The notes: a model not told the origin generated them from the letters alone. 64,000 nucleotides of DNA from Asticcacaulis machinosus (GCF_028550435.1 NZ_JAQQKV010000002.1:310001-374000), one strand, 5' to 3'. Positions 24,197 through 33,890 are shown, counted from the first letter of the stretch. Numbers and translations: made by a program.

Positions 24197-26401
24197 CTAT
24201 TCGGTGTAGTAGCCCTTATAGGCCTTATAGTAGAAGCCGGAGTCACCGTAGGCATATTTGGCCTGCTGGTTGACGTCGATCTGGCTGAGGGCCACACCGG
24301 CCATCGGCGCATCGGCACTGATCAACAGATCAAGAGCTTTCTGAGCCGCGTCACGCGGCGTCTTGCGCCAGTGTACCAGCATGACCACCGCATCGACCTT
24401 ACGCACCAGAATGCGGGTATCAACCACCGGCAGAACCGGCGCGGTATCCATAATGACCACATCAAAGCGCTCTTTGAGTTCAGTGATCAGGTCGTCCATA
24501 GACGGATCACCGAATACGTCACGGGTGGTGTAGCTTTCCGGCTTGACCGGCAGGATCTTGATCTTACCGCCAGGGCCATCGGTCAGGGCCTGATCAACCT
24601 TGGCCGTACCGTCAAGCACTTCCAGAAGACCGGCTTCAGGCTGATCCTGAACATAGGCATTGATCGACTTACGGCGCAGGTCGCAATCTACCACAACCAC
24701 CGTCTGCCCCGCCATAGCGACAATCTGGGCCAGACACATCGACGCCGTGGTCTTACCTTCGCCGGGCAGGCAGGAGGTCAGGGCGATGACACGGGCCTGT
24801 TCGCCGTCACGGGTATAAAGCAGGGACGCTCTCAGGCTGCGGAAGCCTTCGGCAAAGACCGACAGCGGCTTCTCCGTCACATAGGTGACCGGATCGGTAC
24901 GCTTATGGCCCTTTTCGACCGTCGAGGCCAGATCCGGCAGACCGGCCAGATAAGGCTGGCGCAGATGGCGCTCAACGTCCGTTGAGGTGGTAAGTACGCT
25001 GTCGAAGGCGCGACGGCCCAGCACAGCGGCGGCACCGGCCCCAAAGGCCCCTACCAGCGCCAAAGCGACGCTTAAGGAGACCTTGGGCGACGATGGGCCC
25101 ATCGGCAGCTTAGCCTTAGCCACGATACGGGCGTCGGACTTGGCCATACCTTCCTGCGACGAGGTTTCCTTGAAACGCTCCAGATAGGATTCGTAGAGGC
25201 TGCGGACAGCCTGGGCATCGCGCTCAAGCTCGTTCAGGCGTACCTGAGCGCGGTTGTTACCGGCCAGAACACCGCGGGCAGAGCCTACGCTGCCGGCCAG
25301 AGACGAGGTGCGCTGGCGCTGAACCTGAACCTGGGCTTCGAGGTTAGAGATGATACGGGCGATTTCGTTGCGAATCTGCTGATCGATATCGGCCTTTTCA
25401 CGCTTGGCCTTGATGATTTCAGGGTGCAGCGGGCCGTAACGGGCTTCCAGCTCAGCCACGCGGCGGCTGACCTCGGCGCTTTGCGAGCGCAGATTGGCGA
25501 CCACACCGGAATTCAGGGCTTCACCGACATCTTCACCGGTCGAACCGGCGGCAAGCTGACGGCGGGCCGTGGCCAGACGGGCTTCGCTTTCGGCTTCGTC
25601 TACCCGCACCACAGCCAGTTGCTGGTTGAGGCTGGAGATTTCCTGCTCGGTCAGGGTGGAGCCGGTCGAGCTCATCAGATTATTGGCGATCTTATATTGC
25701 TGAACCGCACGCTCGGCAGCTTCCACCTGACCGCGCAGTTCATCGAGGCGCGAGTCGAGCCAGCCAGATGCACTGCGGGTGGCGGCAAATCGGGCTTCCA
25801 TCTGCTGTGCCAGATAGAGATTGGCCCATTCATCGGCAATACGGGCGGCTTTTTCCGGCGATACGCTGGAGTAGCTGATATTAATGACGCGGGTTGTCCC
25901 TTCACGACGCACCGTCAGGCCGCCGAGGACGATATTGGTGATGACCTGCTGGCGGGCCTTTTTCTCAAGCGGCGACAGAGCCGCTTCGGGGCGCTGAGGC
26001 TCGGTCACCAGACCAAAATATTTCTTACGGGGATTGAGGAACGGATTGAACTCAGGATCCTTATCCAGTTCCAGTTGCTCGATGGCCATTTCAGCCAGAG
26101 ACGCGGACTTCAGAAGTGCCACTTCGGTATCGATAGTCGCCGCATCCTGCGGCAAATCCGACAACACCTGCTCGCTGGCATTGGTAATATTAACCTGACG
26201 CGGATCCAGCATGACCGCCGATGAGGCGACATACTTAGGCGTCTGGGACAGCAAGGGGAACAGTATCAGCACGAACGCCGCGCAAAACACTACCCCGAAT
26301 AAAAGAGAATAGCGCCGAAAGTCAGCGATCAGACCGCGAAGGTCGAGACCCGCTTCATCGTCGGAACTACTTTTTCCATAATTCGTATCACGCGTTTTCA
26401 T
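24197..26401 (-). CDS. Wzc-type co-polymerase with BY-kinase domain (copy 2)
   Basis: This 734-residue protein has two membrane segments (about residues 33-55, and one just before the kinase domain, with the run ALALVGAFGAGAAAV), a coiled-coil periplasmic region with VQVQRQRTSSLAGSV, and a C-terminal tyrosine kinase. Walker A is SCLPGEGKTT, Walker A' is VVVVDCDLRRKS and Walker B is VVIMDTAPVL. The tail (AKYAYGDSGFYYKAYKGYY) has seven tyrosines, the usual autophosphorylation cluster. It is the third gene of the minus-strand series wza-like, beta-barrel, kinase. It is closely related to copy 3 at 36506 throughout and more distantly to copy 1. It should act with Wza and Wzy in EPS chain-length control and export. 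Confidence 0.9.
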   Translation of the reverse strand: MKTRDTNYGKSSSDDEAGLDLRGLIADFRRYSLLFGVVFCAAFVLILFPLLSQTPKYVASSAVMLDPRQVNITNASEQVLSDLPQDAATIDTEVALLKSASLAEMAIEQLELDKDPEFNPFLNPRKKYFGLVTEPQRPEAALSPLEKKARQQVITNIVLGGLTVRREGTTRVINISYSSVSPEKAARIADEWANLYLAQQMEARFAATRSASGWLDSRLDELRGQVEAAERAVQQYKIANNLMSSTGSTLTEQEISSLNQQLAVVRVDEAESEARLATARRQLAAGSTGEDVGEALNSGVVANLRSQSAEVSRRVAELEARYGPLHPEIIKAKREKADIDQQIRNEIARIISNLEAQVQVQRQRTSSLAGSVGSARGVLAGNNRAQVRLNELERDAQAVRSLYESYLERFKETSSQEGMAKSDARIVAKAKLPMGPSSPKVSLSVALALVGAFGAGAAAVLGRRAFDSVLTTSTDVERHLRQPYLAGLPDLASTVEKGHKRTDPVTYVTEKPLSVFAEGFRSLRASLLYTRDGEQARVIALTSCLPGEGKTTASMCLAQIVAMAGQTVVVVDCDLRRKSINAYVQDQPEAGLLEVLDGTAKVDQALTDGPGGKIKILPVKPESYTTRDVFGDPSMDDLITELKERFDVVIMDTAPVLPVVDTRILVRKVDAVVMLVHWRKTPRDAAQKALDLLISADAPMAGVALSQIDVNQQAKYAYGDSGFYYKAYKGYYTE

Positions 26402-26497
26402 CTGACAGATCTTTCCGGCACTTGTTCATTTATGGAACTCGTGGGCCACGTTTTGGGAACCCGTTACGCATTTTGCAAAATTGGGGCCAGAAAATGA

Positions 26498-26527
26498 GGC
26501 CATGAGAAAACTTGATAACTCATGGCC
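26498..26527 (-). terminator. Stem-loop after the beta-barrel gene
   Basis: Arms 26498-26506 (ggccatgag) and 26519-26527 (ctcatggcc) pair over nine bases, just after the minus-strand stop at 26540 and before the next gene. Only a weak T-rich stretch follows, so it may be a partial terminator or an mRNA-stabilising hairpin within the operon. Confidence 0.5.
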
Positions 26528-26539
26528 CCGCAACCGACT

Positions 26540-27820
26540 TTAGTACTGTACGCCCAATGTGAACTTAACACTGTTATGGGTGTAGTCCCGGAATGCCGCC
26601 AAACCGTCAGATCCGAGCTTGGAGTGCATATATTCGCCCTTAAGGCTCAGACGACGGTTGATCAGATAACGGCCGCCCAGGCTCAGGCTGTCGCGCTTAT
26701 CGGCACGGTCAAGGCCGCGGTACTCATCGTCAAAATGGAACACACCGCCGGAGATGACAAAGTTCCGAAGCAGTTCATGGTCGACGGTCACACTGAGCTG
26801 GGTCGACAGGAAGCCCGATGCCCCAGCATAGGGGGTTTCATTGATGGAGCGACCGGCATTGAAATTCACGGTCGTCAGACGGGTCGGGAACCATTCGACC
26901 TGCGCACTGAACGAGGTGCCGCGCGCAGTTGAGTAGGCGAAGTTGTCATAGTCCTGCATCAGGTAGCCGGCCCGGACTTCGCCGCGCAGCAGATCAGTCA
27001 GGTCAAAGGCCGCACCAATAGAGATATTATAGCCGTTTGAATTACGATCAGCGGCAGCTAAGGCCTGATCATATTTACGCTCATTATAATCATAAGAGAT
27101 GAACACTGAGGTATCAGGGCTCAGGGCGTAGTCACCACGTATGGCAAAACGGTTATATTTCACATCGCGGTTGTCCTGATCCTGAATCCCGCTTGGGAAA
27201 TTGACCAGATCCGTCGTGCGCACATCGGTGTAGTCCAGCGCAGAGACGCTGCCGTCAACACCCAGACGGAAGCGGTTGAAGGTCATCTGCCCGCCCAGGT
27301 TAAAGCCGTCACTCTTGACCTCAACCGGCTCAACGATGTTTTCGCTCAACGACGGATCGCCGCGCGATTCGCTGGTGCGGCCCAGATTGATACCCCCATA
27401 AATATTGGAGAAGCGCGTGACATCCGCGCGGCCATAGACATTGGCACCCCAGTCTTCGGTGTTCTGGGTATCATTATCGCCGTAGCGGCGGATATTAGTA
27501 TATACCGATCCCAGCAGTGCATGGCGGCTCCAGCGCGACTGGGCGCGCACTTCCGGCCGGGCCGTCAAGATCATGTCATCTTCTTTTGCGGTATCGCTGA
27601 AGAAGACGTTGTCCGTGCGCTCAAGCCCCAGATCGACCTTAGGATAGATGTCAAAACCGCCGGTACGGATGCCCAATGGCTCATAGCCTGGCGGCACCCG
27701 GCTGGCGACCGACGAATTTTTGTCCTTTTCCTGTACGAAATAGTCTTGGGCTCCGGCTATACCGGCCGTTGCGCACAGAGCCGGTATCAGGGTGAGCGTG
27801 AGGATTTTTTTGGTTTGCAT
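26540..27820 (-). CDS. Outer-membrane beta-barrel protein of the EPS export system (BBP2-like)
   Basis: This protein of about 426 residues has a signal peptide (MQTKKILTLTLIPALCATAGIAGAQ) and then alternating amphipathic strands ending ...THNSVKFTLGVQY, with an aromatic last residue as in beta-barrel outer-membrane proteins. The text GFDIYPKVDLGLERTDNVFF near the start is typical of the BBP2-type family found beside Wza/Wzc genes in alphaproteobacteria. It may form or assist the outer-membrane pore for the polymer. I used the ATG at 27820 because the signal peptide begins there; one three codons upstream at 27829 is equally possible. It lies between the wza-like and kinase genes of the first export operon. 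Confidence 0.75.
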   Translation of the reverse strand: MQTKKILTLTLIPALCATAGIAGAQDYFVQEKDKNSSVASRVPPGYEPLGIRTGGFDIYPKVDLGLERTDNVFFSDTAKEDDMILTARPEVRAQSRWSRHALLGSVYTNIRRYGDNDTQNTEDWGANVYGRADVTRFSNIYGGINLGRTSESRGDPSLSENIVEPVEVKSDGFNLGGQMTFNRFRLGVDGSVSALDYTDVRTTDLVNFPSGIQDQDNRDVKYNRFAIRGDYALSPDTSVFISYDYNERKYDQALAAADRNSNGYNISIGAAFDLTDLLRGEVRAGYLMQDYDNFAYSTARGTSFSAQVEWFPTRLTTVNFNAGRSINETPYAGASGFLSTQLSVTVDHELLRNFVISGGVFHFDDEYRGLDRADKRDSLSLGGRYLINRRLSLKGEYMHSKLGSDGLAAFRDYTHNSVKFTLGVQY

Positions 27821-27942
27821 AGTGTCCATGCCAAAGAGTGAAGGCTTTGAAGAAAAAGCCACGATGAGAGGCTAAATGTAAAAACGGTCTGCTATAACAG
27901 GCCATATAATATTGAACGCTTAACTAAGTGTTTGTGGCGTCG

Positions 27943-28530
27943 TCAGAAATACCGCTCGGCCACACGGATAGTGTCGCCCGGCTGGATGGTGAGGCCTGTG
28001 GTCAGTTCCACTTCACGCTCCTCAGTCGAGCCGGCACTTTTGATGAAGACTTTCTTCTTGTTTGCGCGGTAGGTAAAGCCCTGAGCCCGCGCCACGGCAT
28101 TCATGACCGTCAAACCATTTGTATAGGGGTACTCACCGGGCTGGCTGACTTCGCCCAGAATATAGAACGGGCGAAAGGTCAGAACTTCGATGCTGACGCG
28201 CGGGTCTTTAAGATAGCCCTCACGCAGCACCCCCGCATACTGATCCTGAAGTTCGGTGACGGTCAGGCCCGCAGCCCGGACTTCGCCAATCAGCGGCAAG
28301 GCCACCTTACCTTCACCATTCACCACGAATTCACCACTGAGATCAGGCTCACCGAACACAATCACCCGGATCTTGTCATCCGCGCCCATCCGGTAGCGAT
28401 AGTTATCCGCGCTGACGGGCGCCGATGTCTCAGTCTGAGCCAGAACAGGTGGCGCCACAGCTAAACCTGACATCGCCAGCGTTATTACCACGGCCCACAG
28501 GGATAGTATTTTTGCGAAAACGGTTGCCAT
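27943..28530 (-). CDS. Polysaccharide export protein, Wza/GumB-like (copy 1)
   Basis: This protein of about 195 residues has a signal peptide ending near VLAQ, a Poly_export domain (YRYRMGADDKIRVIVFGEPDLSG) and one SLBB domain (FYILGEVSQPGEYPYTNGLTVMNAVARAQG). It is shorter than Wza (about 380 residues) and lacks its C-terminal membrane helix, like GumB and HfsD-type exporters, so it needs a separate outer-membrane partner; the beta-barrel gene follows. No lipobox Cys is visible. By eye about 130 of 150 mature residues are identical to copy 2 at 38885. The ATG at 28530 was chosen for the signal peptide; the longer frame upstream looks non-coding. Confidence 0.87.
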   Translation of the reverse strand: MATVFAKILSLWAVVITLAMSGLAVAPPVLAQTETSAPVSADNYRYRMGADDKIRVIVFGEPDLSGEFVVNGEGKVALPLIGEVRAAGLTVTELQDQYAGVLREGYLKDPRVSIEVLTFRPFYILGEVSQPGEYPYTNGLTVMNAVARAQGFTYRANKKKVFIKSAGSTEEREVELTTGLTIQPGDTIRVAERYF

Positions 28531-28863
28531 TGTTTCTGCTCTTGTCCCTAACGTCTCATAGTTAATTGTGCGGTGCAATATCGATTTTTGACTCAAACCA
28601 GAACTAATGATAGTGAAATAATTGCAAAAAGCTGTTAAGTCCAAGCAAAACAAAATCGGCGCATCAAAACGATGCCCAAGTCTTCATTTTTGGCCAAAGG
28701 GCTTCATTTTTGACACATCAGGTTACGACCTTGATAATTGAAATGATTAATCAACCCGTTGGGGAATCTCGTTGCGGGACGCCCTGTTAACCAACAATTT
28801 TTGGCAAGTTTTTATATTCTGATCGCCATCAGTTGCGCAAACAGCGCAAGCTGGATTTTTTTA

Positions 28864-28878
28864 TGGCATACATTGTGC
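28864..28878 (+). promoter_or_regulatory. Candidate sigma-54 promoter upstream of the exoY-like gene
   Basis: The sequence TGGCATACATTGTGC keeps GG and GC ten bases apart as in the -24/-12 consensus TGGCAC-N5-TTGC, with two mismatches outside these pairs. Initiation would be near 28890, about 60 bases before the ATG at 28950. A weaker GG-N10-GC match lies at 28762-28775. This is sequence resemblance only. Confidence 0.45.
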
Positions 28879-28949
28879 ATTGCGGGACAAATCGTTGACA
28901 GTTTGCCCGTGAATTTAAATACTCACTGTGCAGTTTTTGGAGAGTGATC

Positions 28950-29675
28950 ATGTTGATCAATACGCCGTCAGTGGCAAGTATGAAAAACAACGTCTCCGTT
29001 GGATTTAAGGTACGTAGTTCTCAGTCGCGTGTGGCCGCCACGAAGCGGGCGAAACTGCGCCGCCTGAATGGGGGTGCCATCCGGTGCCTTGACCTGTTCA
29101 TCAGCCTGTGTGCGCTTATTTTTCTGGCACCGGCGATCGTGGTGATTGCCCTTATGATCCGGCTTCAGGATGGCGGCCCGGCCCTTTACCGGCAAAAGCG
29201 TATCGGTCTGAACGGTCGTGAATTCTATTGTTTCAAATTGCGCAGCATGCACGTCCGGTCAGATGAGATCTTACGTGAAATCCTGTTGAATGATCCGGTG
29301 GCGCGCGCCGAATGGGACGCCGAACAAAAGCTGAAGAACGATCCGCGCATTACCGTTTTGGGACGCATCTTACGCAAAACCAGTGTTGATGAATTGCCTC
29401 AGTTGCTGAATGTCATCCGCGGTGAAATGAGCCTGGTGGGGCCTCGCCCGATCGTCAGTTCCGAAGTCGTCAAGTACGGCCGTTCCTTTAAGATGTATGT
29501 GTCGGTATTGCCCGGCATTACCGGACTGTGGCAGGTTATGGGACGCAATGACGTCAGCTACAACCGCCGGGTGGCGATGGATCGCCTGTTTGCCCGCAAG
29601 CATTCATGTGGCATTTATATCATGATCCTGGTTAAAACGCTGCCGGCCGTTCTGCTACAAAAAGGCTCATACTAG
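28950..29675 (+). CDS. Polyprenyl-phosphate hexose-1-phosphate transferase, ExoY-like
   Basis: This 241-residue protein has one N-terminal membrane segment (LDLFISLCALIFLAPAIVVIALMI) and the bacterial sugar transferase domain. The domain carries YRQKRIGLNGREFYCFKLRSM, the acidic DELPQLLNVIRGEMSLVGPRP motif and GITGLWQVMGRND. It transfers a hexose-1-phosphate, typically galactose or glucose, from a UDP-sugar to undecaprenyl phosphate, the first step of repeat-unit assembly. It lacks the extra N-terminal membrane bundle of WbaP, so it is the short ExoY type. The ATG at 28950 has GGAG at 28939-28942; a GTG two codons earlier is less likely. It is the only initiating transferase in the window. 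Confidence 0.9.
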   Translation: MLINTPSVASMKNNVSVGFKVRSSQSRVAATKRAKLRRLNGGAIRCLDLFISLCALIFLAPAIVVIALMIRLQDGGPALYRQKRIGLNGREFYCFKLRSMHVRSDEILREILLNDPVARAEWDAEQKLKNDPRITVLGRILRKTSVDELPQLLNVIRGEMSLVGPRPIVSSEVVKYGRSFKMYVSVLPGITGLWQVMGRNDVSYNRRVAMDRLFARKHSCGIYIMILVKTLPAVLLQKGSY

Positions 29676-29702
29676 GGCCATCTGACCATAATGATTATTA
29701 AG

Positions 29703-29731
29703 ACGGCAGGGTACGCCCTGCCGTTTTTTTG
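29703..29731 (+). terminator. Intrinsic terminator after the exoY-like gene
   Basis: The arms acggcaggg (29703-29711) and ccctgccgt (29716-29724) pair perfectly around TACG and are followed directly by a run of T. It ends the single-gene exoY transcript before the sigma-54-like promoter of the next operon. Confidence 0.88.
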
Positions 29732-29809
29732 TGTGCTGCAAAATAAAAATTCAATAAATTTCGCATTCAAGCTCTAATTGCCAGCAACACGCGTCCGACG
29801 CGCCTGCCG

Positions 29810-29825
29810 TGGCACCCTTCTTGCT
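29810..29825 (+). promoter_or_regulatory. Sigma-54 (-24/-12) promoter candidate for the GT4/Wzy operon
   Basis: TGGCACCCTTCTTGCT matches the consensus TGGCAC-N5-TTGCW exactly, with GG and GC ten bases apart. It lies after the exoY terminator and about 175 bases before the ATG at 30001 on the same strand, predicting initiation near 29837 and a long leader. The rest of this intergenic stretch (29676-30000) shows only the terminator. Activator binding sites were not recognised. Confidence 0.65.
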
Positions 29826-30000
29826 GATTTAAACATCAACGGGTCAAACGCGACATTCCGCCGGATTTTAGATGATTTGAAAATCCAGCGAGTTCAGCGG
29901 CTTATTGCGTTTCAGACACCCACGTTATACAACCGTGATATGTGTTAACCATTTGGATTAACCCAGTCCCACCTCACGCCGAAGGACGCCCAGATCCGCA

Positions 30001-31173
30001 ATGAAAGTCGCACTTGTACACTACTGGCTTGTTGGGATGCGTGGCGGTGAACGTGTGTTGGAAGCGCTATGCGAACTATACCCGAACGCGGATATTTTCA
30101 CGCTGGTGGCCGATCCGGCAAAGCTGTCGCCCACCATCCTGCGCCACAAGATATATACGTCATTCCTGCAAAAATTTGGTGGCGTGAAGCACTATAAGGC
30201 CATGCTGCCACTGATGCCGTTTGCGGTCGAATCGTTTGATGTGACGGGCTATGATCTGGTCATCTCCAGCGAGGCGGGCCCGGCTAAGGCTATCGTTACG
30301 CGACCGGACGCGGTTCATATCTGTTACTGCCATTCCCCCATGCGCTACATCTGGGATCTGTATGATCAGTACCGCTCCACCATGGGCTTCTGGGGCCGGA
30401 TGATGATGTCGGTAGCCGCGCCCTTCCTGCGAGCCTGGGATGTGACAACCGCGTCGCGCGTGGATCATTTCATCGCCAATTCCAATTATGTGGCCAAGCG
30501 CATCGAGAAATTTTATCGCCGTGAAGCGACCGTGGTGAACCCCCCGGTCGATACCTCGCGGTTTGTCCCGCTGGCCAGTAATGCCGATGGCCCCGGCGAT
30601 TACTATCTGTGCGCCGGTCAGATCACGCCTTACAAAAAGGTTTGTCTGGCGGTCGAGACCTTTACCCGTTCAGGCAAGCCGCTGGTCGTGATAGGTGCTG
30701 GCGCCGACAAGAAGCTGAAGGCCGAGGCCGGCCCGAATGTCCGCTTTCTGGATTCGGTCGACGACAAGACGATGGCCCACCATTTCGCCAACTGCCGCGC
30801 GCTGGTGTTTCCCGGCGTGGAAGATTTCGGGATCATCCCGCTGGAGGTTATGGCCAGCGGACGCCCGGTCATCGCCTTTGCCAAGGGCGGGGCTCTGGAA
30901 ACGGTGGTCGACGGTAAGACCGGCATTCTGTTCCATGAGCAAACGCCGGAATCCTTGCAAGCCGCCGTGGATGACATGGAAATCCGCCACGCCAGCTTTG
31001 ATCCGGCAGTCTTAAGCGCCCATGCCGCCGGTTTTGCCAAGCCCATCTTTATGGAGCGTCTGCGCCGCCATATCGAGGCCTGTCTGAGAGCCGAAAATGA
31101 GGGCCATCGCGGGATCGTTGCCGAACTGAGAACCGGCCCGGTCGTGGTCGAAAAGCAGGCCATGCGCGGTTAA
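30001..31173 (+). CDS. Family 4 glycosyltransferase (mannosyltransferase-like)
   Basis: This 390-residue GT-B enzyme has MKVALVHYWLVGMRGGERVLE at the start and HICYCHSPMRYIWDLYDQYR in the middle, the pattern of WbaZ/WbdC-like mannosyltransferases. The C-terminal half has YLCAGQITPYKK and FPGVEDFGIIPLEVMASGRPVIAF, the E-x7-E-containing donor site. A GDP-mannose donor fits the family and the GDP-mannose genes at 45.3-49.2 kb, but this is inferred. The next gene starts 11 bases after its stop, so both are co-transcribed. It begins the operon that follows the best sigma-54-like promoter. Confidence 0.83.
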   Translation: MKVALVHYWLVGMRGGERVLEALCELYPNADIFTLVADPAKLSPTILRHKIYTSFLQKFGGVKHYKAMLPLMPFAVESFDVTGYDLVISSEAGPAKAIVTRPDAVHICYCHSPMRYIWDLYDQYRSTMGFWGRMMMSVAAPFLRAWDVTTASRVDHFIANSNYVAKRIEKFYRREATVVNPPVDTSRFVPLASNADGPGDYYLCAGQITPYKKVCLAVETFTRSGKPLVVIGAGADKKLKAEAGPNVRFLDSVDDKTMAHHFANCRALVFPGVEDFGIIPLEVMASGRPVIAFAKGGALETVVDGKTGILFHEQTPESLQAAVDDMEIRHASFDPAVLSAHAAGFAKPIFMERLRRHIEACLRAENEGHRGIVAELRTGPVVVEKQAMRG

Positions 31174-31184
31174 TACTGGGGCCC

Positions 31185-32276
31185 ATGAAACCTGTACGCG
31201 TCACCATCAATGGCAAGTTCATGAGCGCCCACATGACCGGCGTTCAGCGCGTGGCCATGGAAATCGTGCGCGAATTTGACCGGCTGATCAGCGAAAACCC
31301 ATCTCTGGCCTCATCCGTCACGCTTGAGCTGGTTGCCCCGAAATCTGCTGAGCCTGCGCTTACCACGCTTGGGTTAAAAGCGATAAAGGTGCGCACCGCG
31401 GGCCGCTTCGGCGGCAATCTGTGGGAGCAGTTAGAACTGCCGTGGCTCGCCAAAGGGTCACGCCTCCTTAACCTGTGTAATCTGGGGCCAGCCTTAAGCC
31501 TGAATGCCGTGACCATGCTGCATGACGCGCAAGTTCACGCCGCCCCGCAGTCCTATAGTGTGCCATTCCGGCTTTGGTACAGATTTATCCAGCCCTGGCT
31601 CGGCCATCGCAGCCGTCAGGTTCTGGCCGTCTCTGAATATTCAAAACAGGATCTGATCAAATACGGGGTCGCACCTACCGAAAAGATCACCGTCGCTCAC
31701 AACGGCGTTGATCATGTGCTTCGCTTAACCGCCGACATGTCGGCACTGGACAACCTTAAAATCATACCGGGCGAATATGTGCTGGCTCTGGCCAATATCC
31801 AAAGCCATAAGAACATAAAGGTCTTGCTCACGGCCTTTGCAGACCTGCCTGATCTTAAGCTGGTTCTTTTCGGTCGGGCTGACCGCGCCGCCCTGCAGGG
31901 CCTGATTGAGGCACCGCTGACTGACAATATTATACCCGCCGGGCCGGTCAGTGACGAATCTTTGAGCGCGCTCATGTCTCAGGCGCTGTGCATTGCCTTT
32001 CCGTCCAGAACCGAAGGGTTTGGCCTGCCGCCACTGGAGGCCATGCTGCTGGGGTGTCCGGCGGTGGCGGCCCCCTGCGGCGCGCTTCCCGAAGTGTGCG
32101 GTGACGCCGCGCTCTATGCCGATCCGGACAGCCCCGCCGACTGGGTTGCCCGCATCAGATCGTTAAAAGATGACCCCGCTTTGAGACAGACCTATTCAAA
32201 TCTGGGGCAGGCCAAAGCCGCTCACTTCACATGGGCGCGAACCGCCCGGCAAATCCTTGAGCTTTTGGCGTCATAA
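31185..32276 (+). CDS. Family 4 glycosyltransferase
   Basis: This 363-residue GT-B enzyme starts VRVTINGKFMSAHMTGVQRVA, with the acceptor-side glycine loop, and has KITVAHNGVDHVL, YVLALANIQSHKNIKVLL and FPSRTEGFGLPPLEAMLLGCPAVAA, the standard GT4 donor-binding segments. The 'MTGVQRV' opening is common in mannosyl- and rhamnosyltransferases of EPS loci. It follows the preceding GT4 gene by 11 bases. The sugar and linkage are not determined. Confidence 0.82.
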   Translation: MKPVRVTINGKFMSAHMTGVQRVAMEIVREFDRLISENPSLASSVTLELVAPKSAEPALTTLGLKAIKVRTAGRFGGNLWEQLELPWLAKGSRLLNLCNLGPALSLNAVTMLHDAQVHAAPQSYSVPFRLWYRFIQPWLGHRSRQVLAVSEYSKQDLIKYGVAPTEKITVAHNGVDHVLRLTADMSALDNLKIIPGEYVLALANIQSHKNIKVLLTAFADLPDLKLVLFGRADRAALQGLIEAPLTDNIIPAGPVSDESLSALMSQALCIAFPSRTEGFGLPPLEAMLLGCPAVAAPCGALPEVCGDAALYADPDSPADWVARIRSLKDDPALRQTYSNLGQAKAAHFTWARTARQILELLAS

Positions 32277-32441
32277 GCCGCTTGAAAAAACATTCCGTTA
32301 AGATAAATAACTGGGTTCACAGTTCATACTACCGTTACGGACTGACCACTCCCACTACATCTAAACCCGCCTGGCCTTCGGATGGCATCGCCATTGCAAG
32401 CTTATCCTGACAAACGTGCCCCGCTCTGAGGACCAAACGAC

Positions 32442-33881
32442 GTGACGCCTGTTTCTATCCTCTGTCTGCTGATCCTGATCTACGGCCTGACCCGGCCGCC
32501 GGGCTTTCTTTTGATTACAGCGCTGATCTATACCAGCTTCGGTGCTCTGGCGCTCATCCCACCGGCCCTGACCGCAGGCGCCAGTATTCTGGCGGCCCCG
32601 GTGGCGTTTCTGTTCCTGATCGGCAAGCTGTTGTGGATGCAGAAAACCGCGCAAATCTATACGCGAACCCTGGTGAACCCCAGTCGCGTCGGAATCTTAG
32701 GTCTGTTCACCGTGGTGGCGGTGGTAGGGGCTTTTATTCTGCCCAGCCTGTTTGCCGGTGAGATGTATGTCATCCCGATGCGCCTTGCCACCAGCTATTC
32801 CTACGCCCTGACGCCGCTCTATCCGACAACGTCCAATATCACCCAGTCGCTGTACCTGATCATCTCTTTCATGATTGTCACCGCTATGGCGACTATGGCG
32901 CGTTTACCGGATTTCAAGGAGACGTTTGCCAAAGCGATTTTGTACGCCATGATCGCCGCCATCGCGACCGGCATGATCGACTTTGCCTTCGGCATAGTTG
33001 GTAAGACCGACATGCTCAAAATTTTCCGTAACGCCAGCTATGCCATGCTGGTCGATCAGGAAGTCAGCGGCGGCGTGCGCCGCACGGTCGGCCTGATGCC
33101 GGAAGCGTCCTCTTATGGCACGCTGGTGATCGCGCTACTGGGGCCGCTTCTGTTCATGCGTCAGCTCTATTCGCCCAAGATGACCAAGTGGGTGGTCATG
33201 CCGGCCATTGGTCTGGGCTTTCTGTTTGCGGGCCTGTCTACGTCGTCAACGGCCTATGTCGGTATTATTGCCATCATAGGCCTGCACTTTGCCGACAGCA
33301 TCCATAAGGCCATTAATGGCGATATGGCCCTGCGCGCCCGTGTGGCCAAGGAGCTGGGCATCATTTCTGTGCTTGGCATTCTGGGCTTCATCGGCCTGAT
33401 GGCCCTGCCCGCCACCCGTGAGATCATTTTTACTCTGGTCGACGAGATGCTGCTCAATAAGACCCAGTCCCTGTCCTATATCGAGCGGTCGTCATGGAAC
33501 ACCTACGCGCTGCAAAACTTCTGGGATACCAAGGGCTTTGGCGTCGGGGCCGGGTCGGTGCGGACATCGAACTTCTTCGTCAATATCCTCGCGGCCACAG
33601 GTTTTATCGGCGCCCTGCTGTTTGCCATCTTCCTGATCCAGCTTATCGCCGCCCGCGCACGTCCTGAGCAAAAAGAACTTAAGATTATCCTGCATGGTGC
33701 CAAGCTGTCCGTCCTACCGGTTCTGGTCTGTGCGGCTCTGGTCGGGACGACCCCGGACTACGGGATTTTTGTCGCCTGCCTGTTTGGCGTGATTGTCGGG
33801 ACAAAATATGTCAGCCCGCCGCGCGTCATAGCCAATGCGCCCCGTCCGCGCGATGAACCCAGCGACATCATCACGCCATAA
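32442..33881 (+). CDS. Wzy-like polysaccharide polymerase
   Basis: This 479-residue protein is almost entirely hydrophobic, with about eleven or twelve membrane segments and a larger periplasmic stretch around RRTVGLMPEASSYGTL, the 'pEaS' segment seen in ExoQ/Wzy-like O-antigen ligase superfamily proteins. A second loop has SLSYIERSSWNTYALQNFWDTKGFGVGAGS, which also fits that superfamily. It would join lipid-linked repeat units at the periplasmic face. It follows two GT4 genes on the same strand and completes the Wzx/Wzy/Wzc/Wza set. The start is a GTG with GAGG about ten bases upstream. A WaaL-type ligase is the alternative reading. Confidence 0.8.
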   Translation: MTPVSILCLLILIYGLTRPPGFLLITALIYTSFGALALIPPALTAGASILAAPVAFLFLIGKLLWMQKTAQIYTRTLVNPSRVGILGLFTVVAVVGAFILPSLFAGEMYVIPMRLATSYSYALTPLYPTTSNITQSLYLIISFMIVTAMATMARLPDFKETFAKAILYAMIAAIATGMIDFAFGIVGKTDMLKIFRNASYAMLVDQEVSGGVRRTVGLMPEASSYGTLVIALLGPLLFMRQLYSPKMTKWVVMPAIGLGFLFAGLSTSSTAYVGIIAIIGLHFADSIHKAINGDMALRARVAKELGIISVLGILGFIGLMALPATREIIFTLVDEMLLNKTQSLSYIERSSWNTYALQNFWDTKGFGVGAGSVRTSNFFVNILAATGFIGALLFAIFLIQLIAARARPEQKELKIILHGAKLSVLPVLVCAALVGTTPDYGIFVACLFGVIVGTKYVSPPRVIANAPRPRDEPSDIITP

Positions 33882-33890
33882 GCGAGGTAA

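Noticed and set aside
24173-24985. Open frame of 270 codons on the plus strand inside BY-kinase copy 2
   Set aside because: It is antisense to a well-conserved kinase domain and reads as low-complexity Arg/Gly/His text; there is no ribosome-binding site.
29940-29965. CtrA-binding site (TTAACCAT followed by TTAA)
   Set aside because: The two TTAA halves are nine bases apart instead of the seven of the consensus, so I did not call it.
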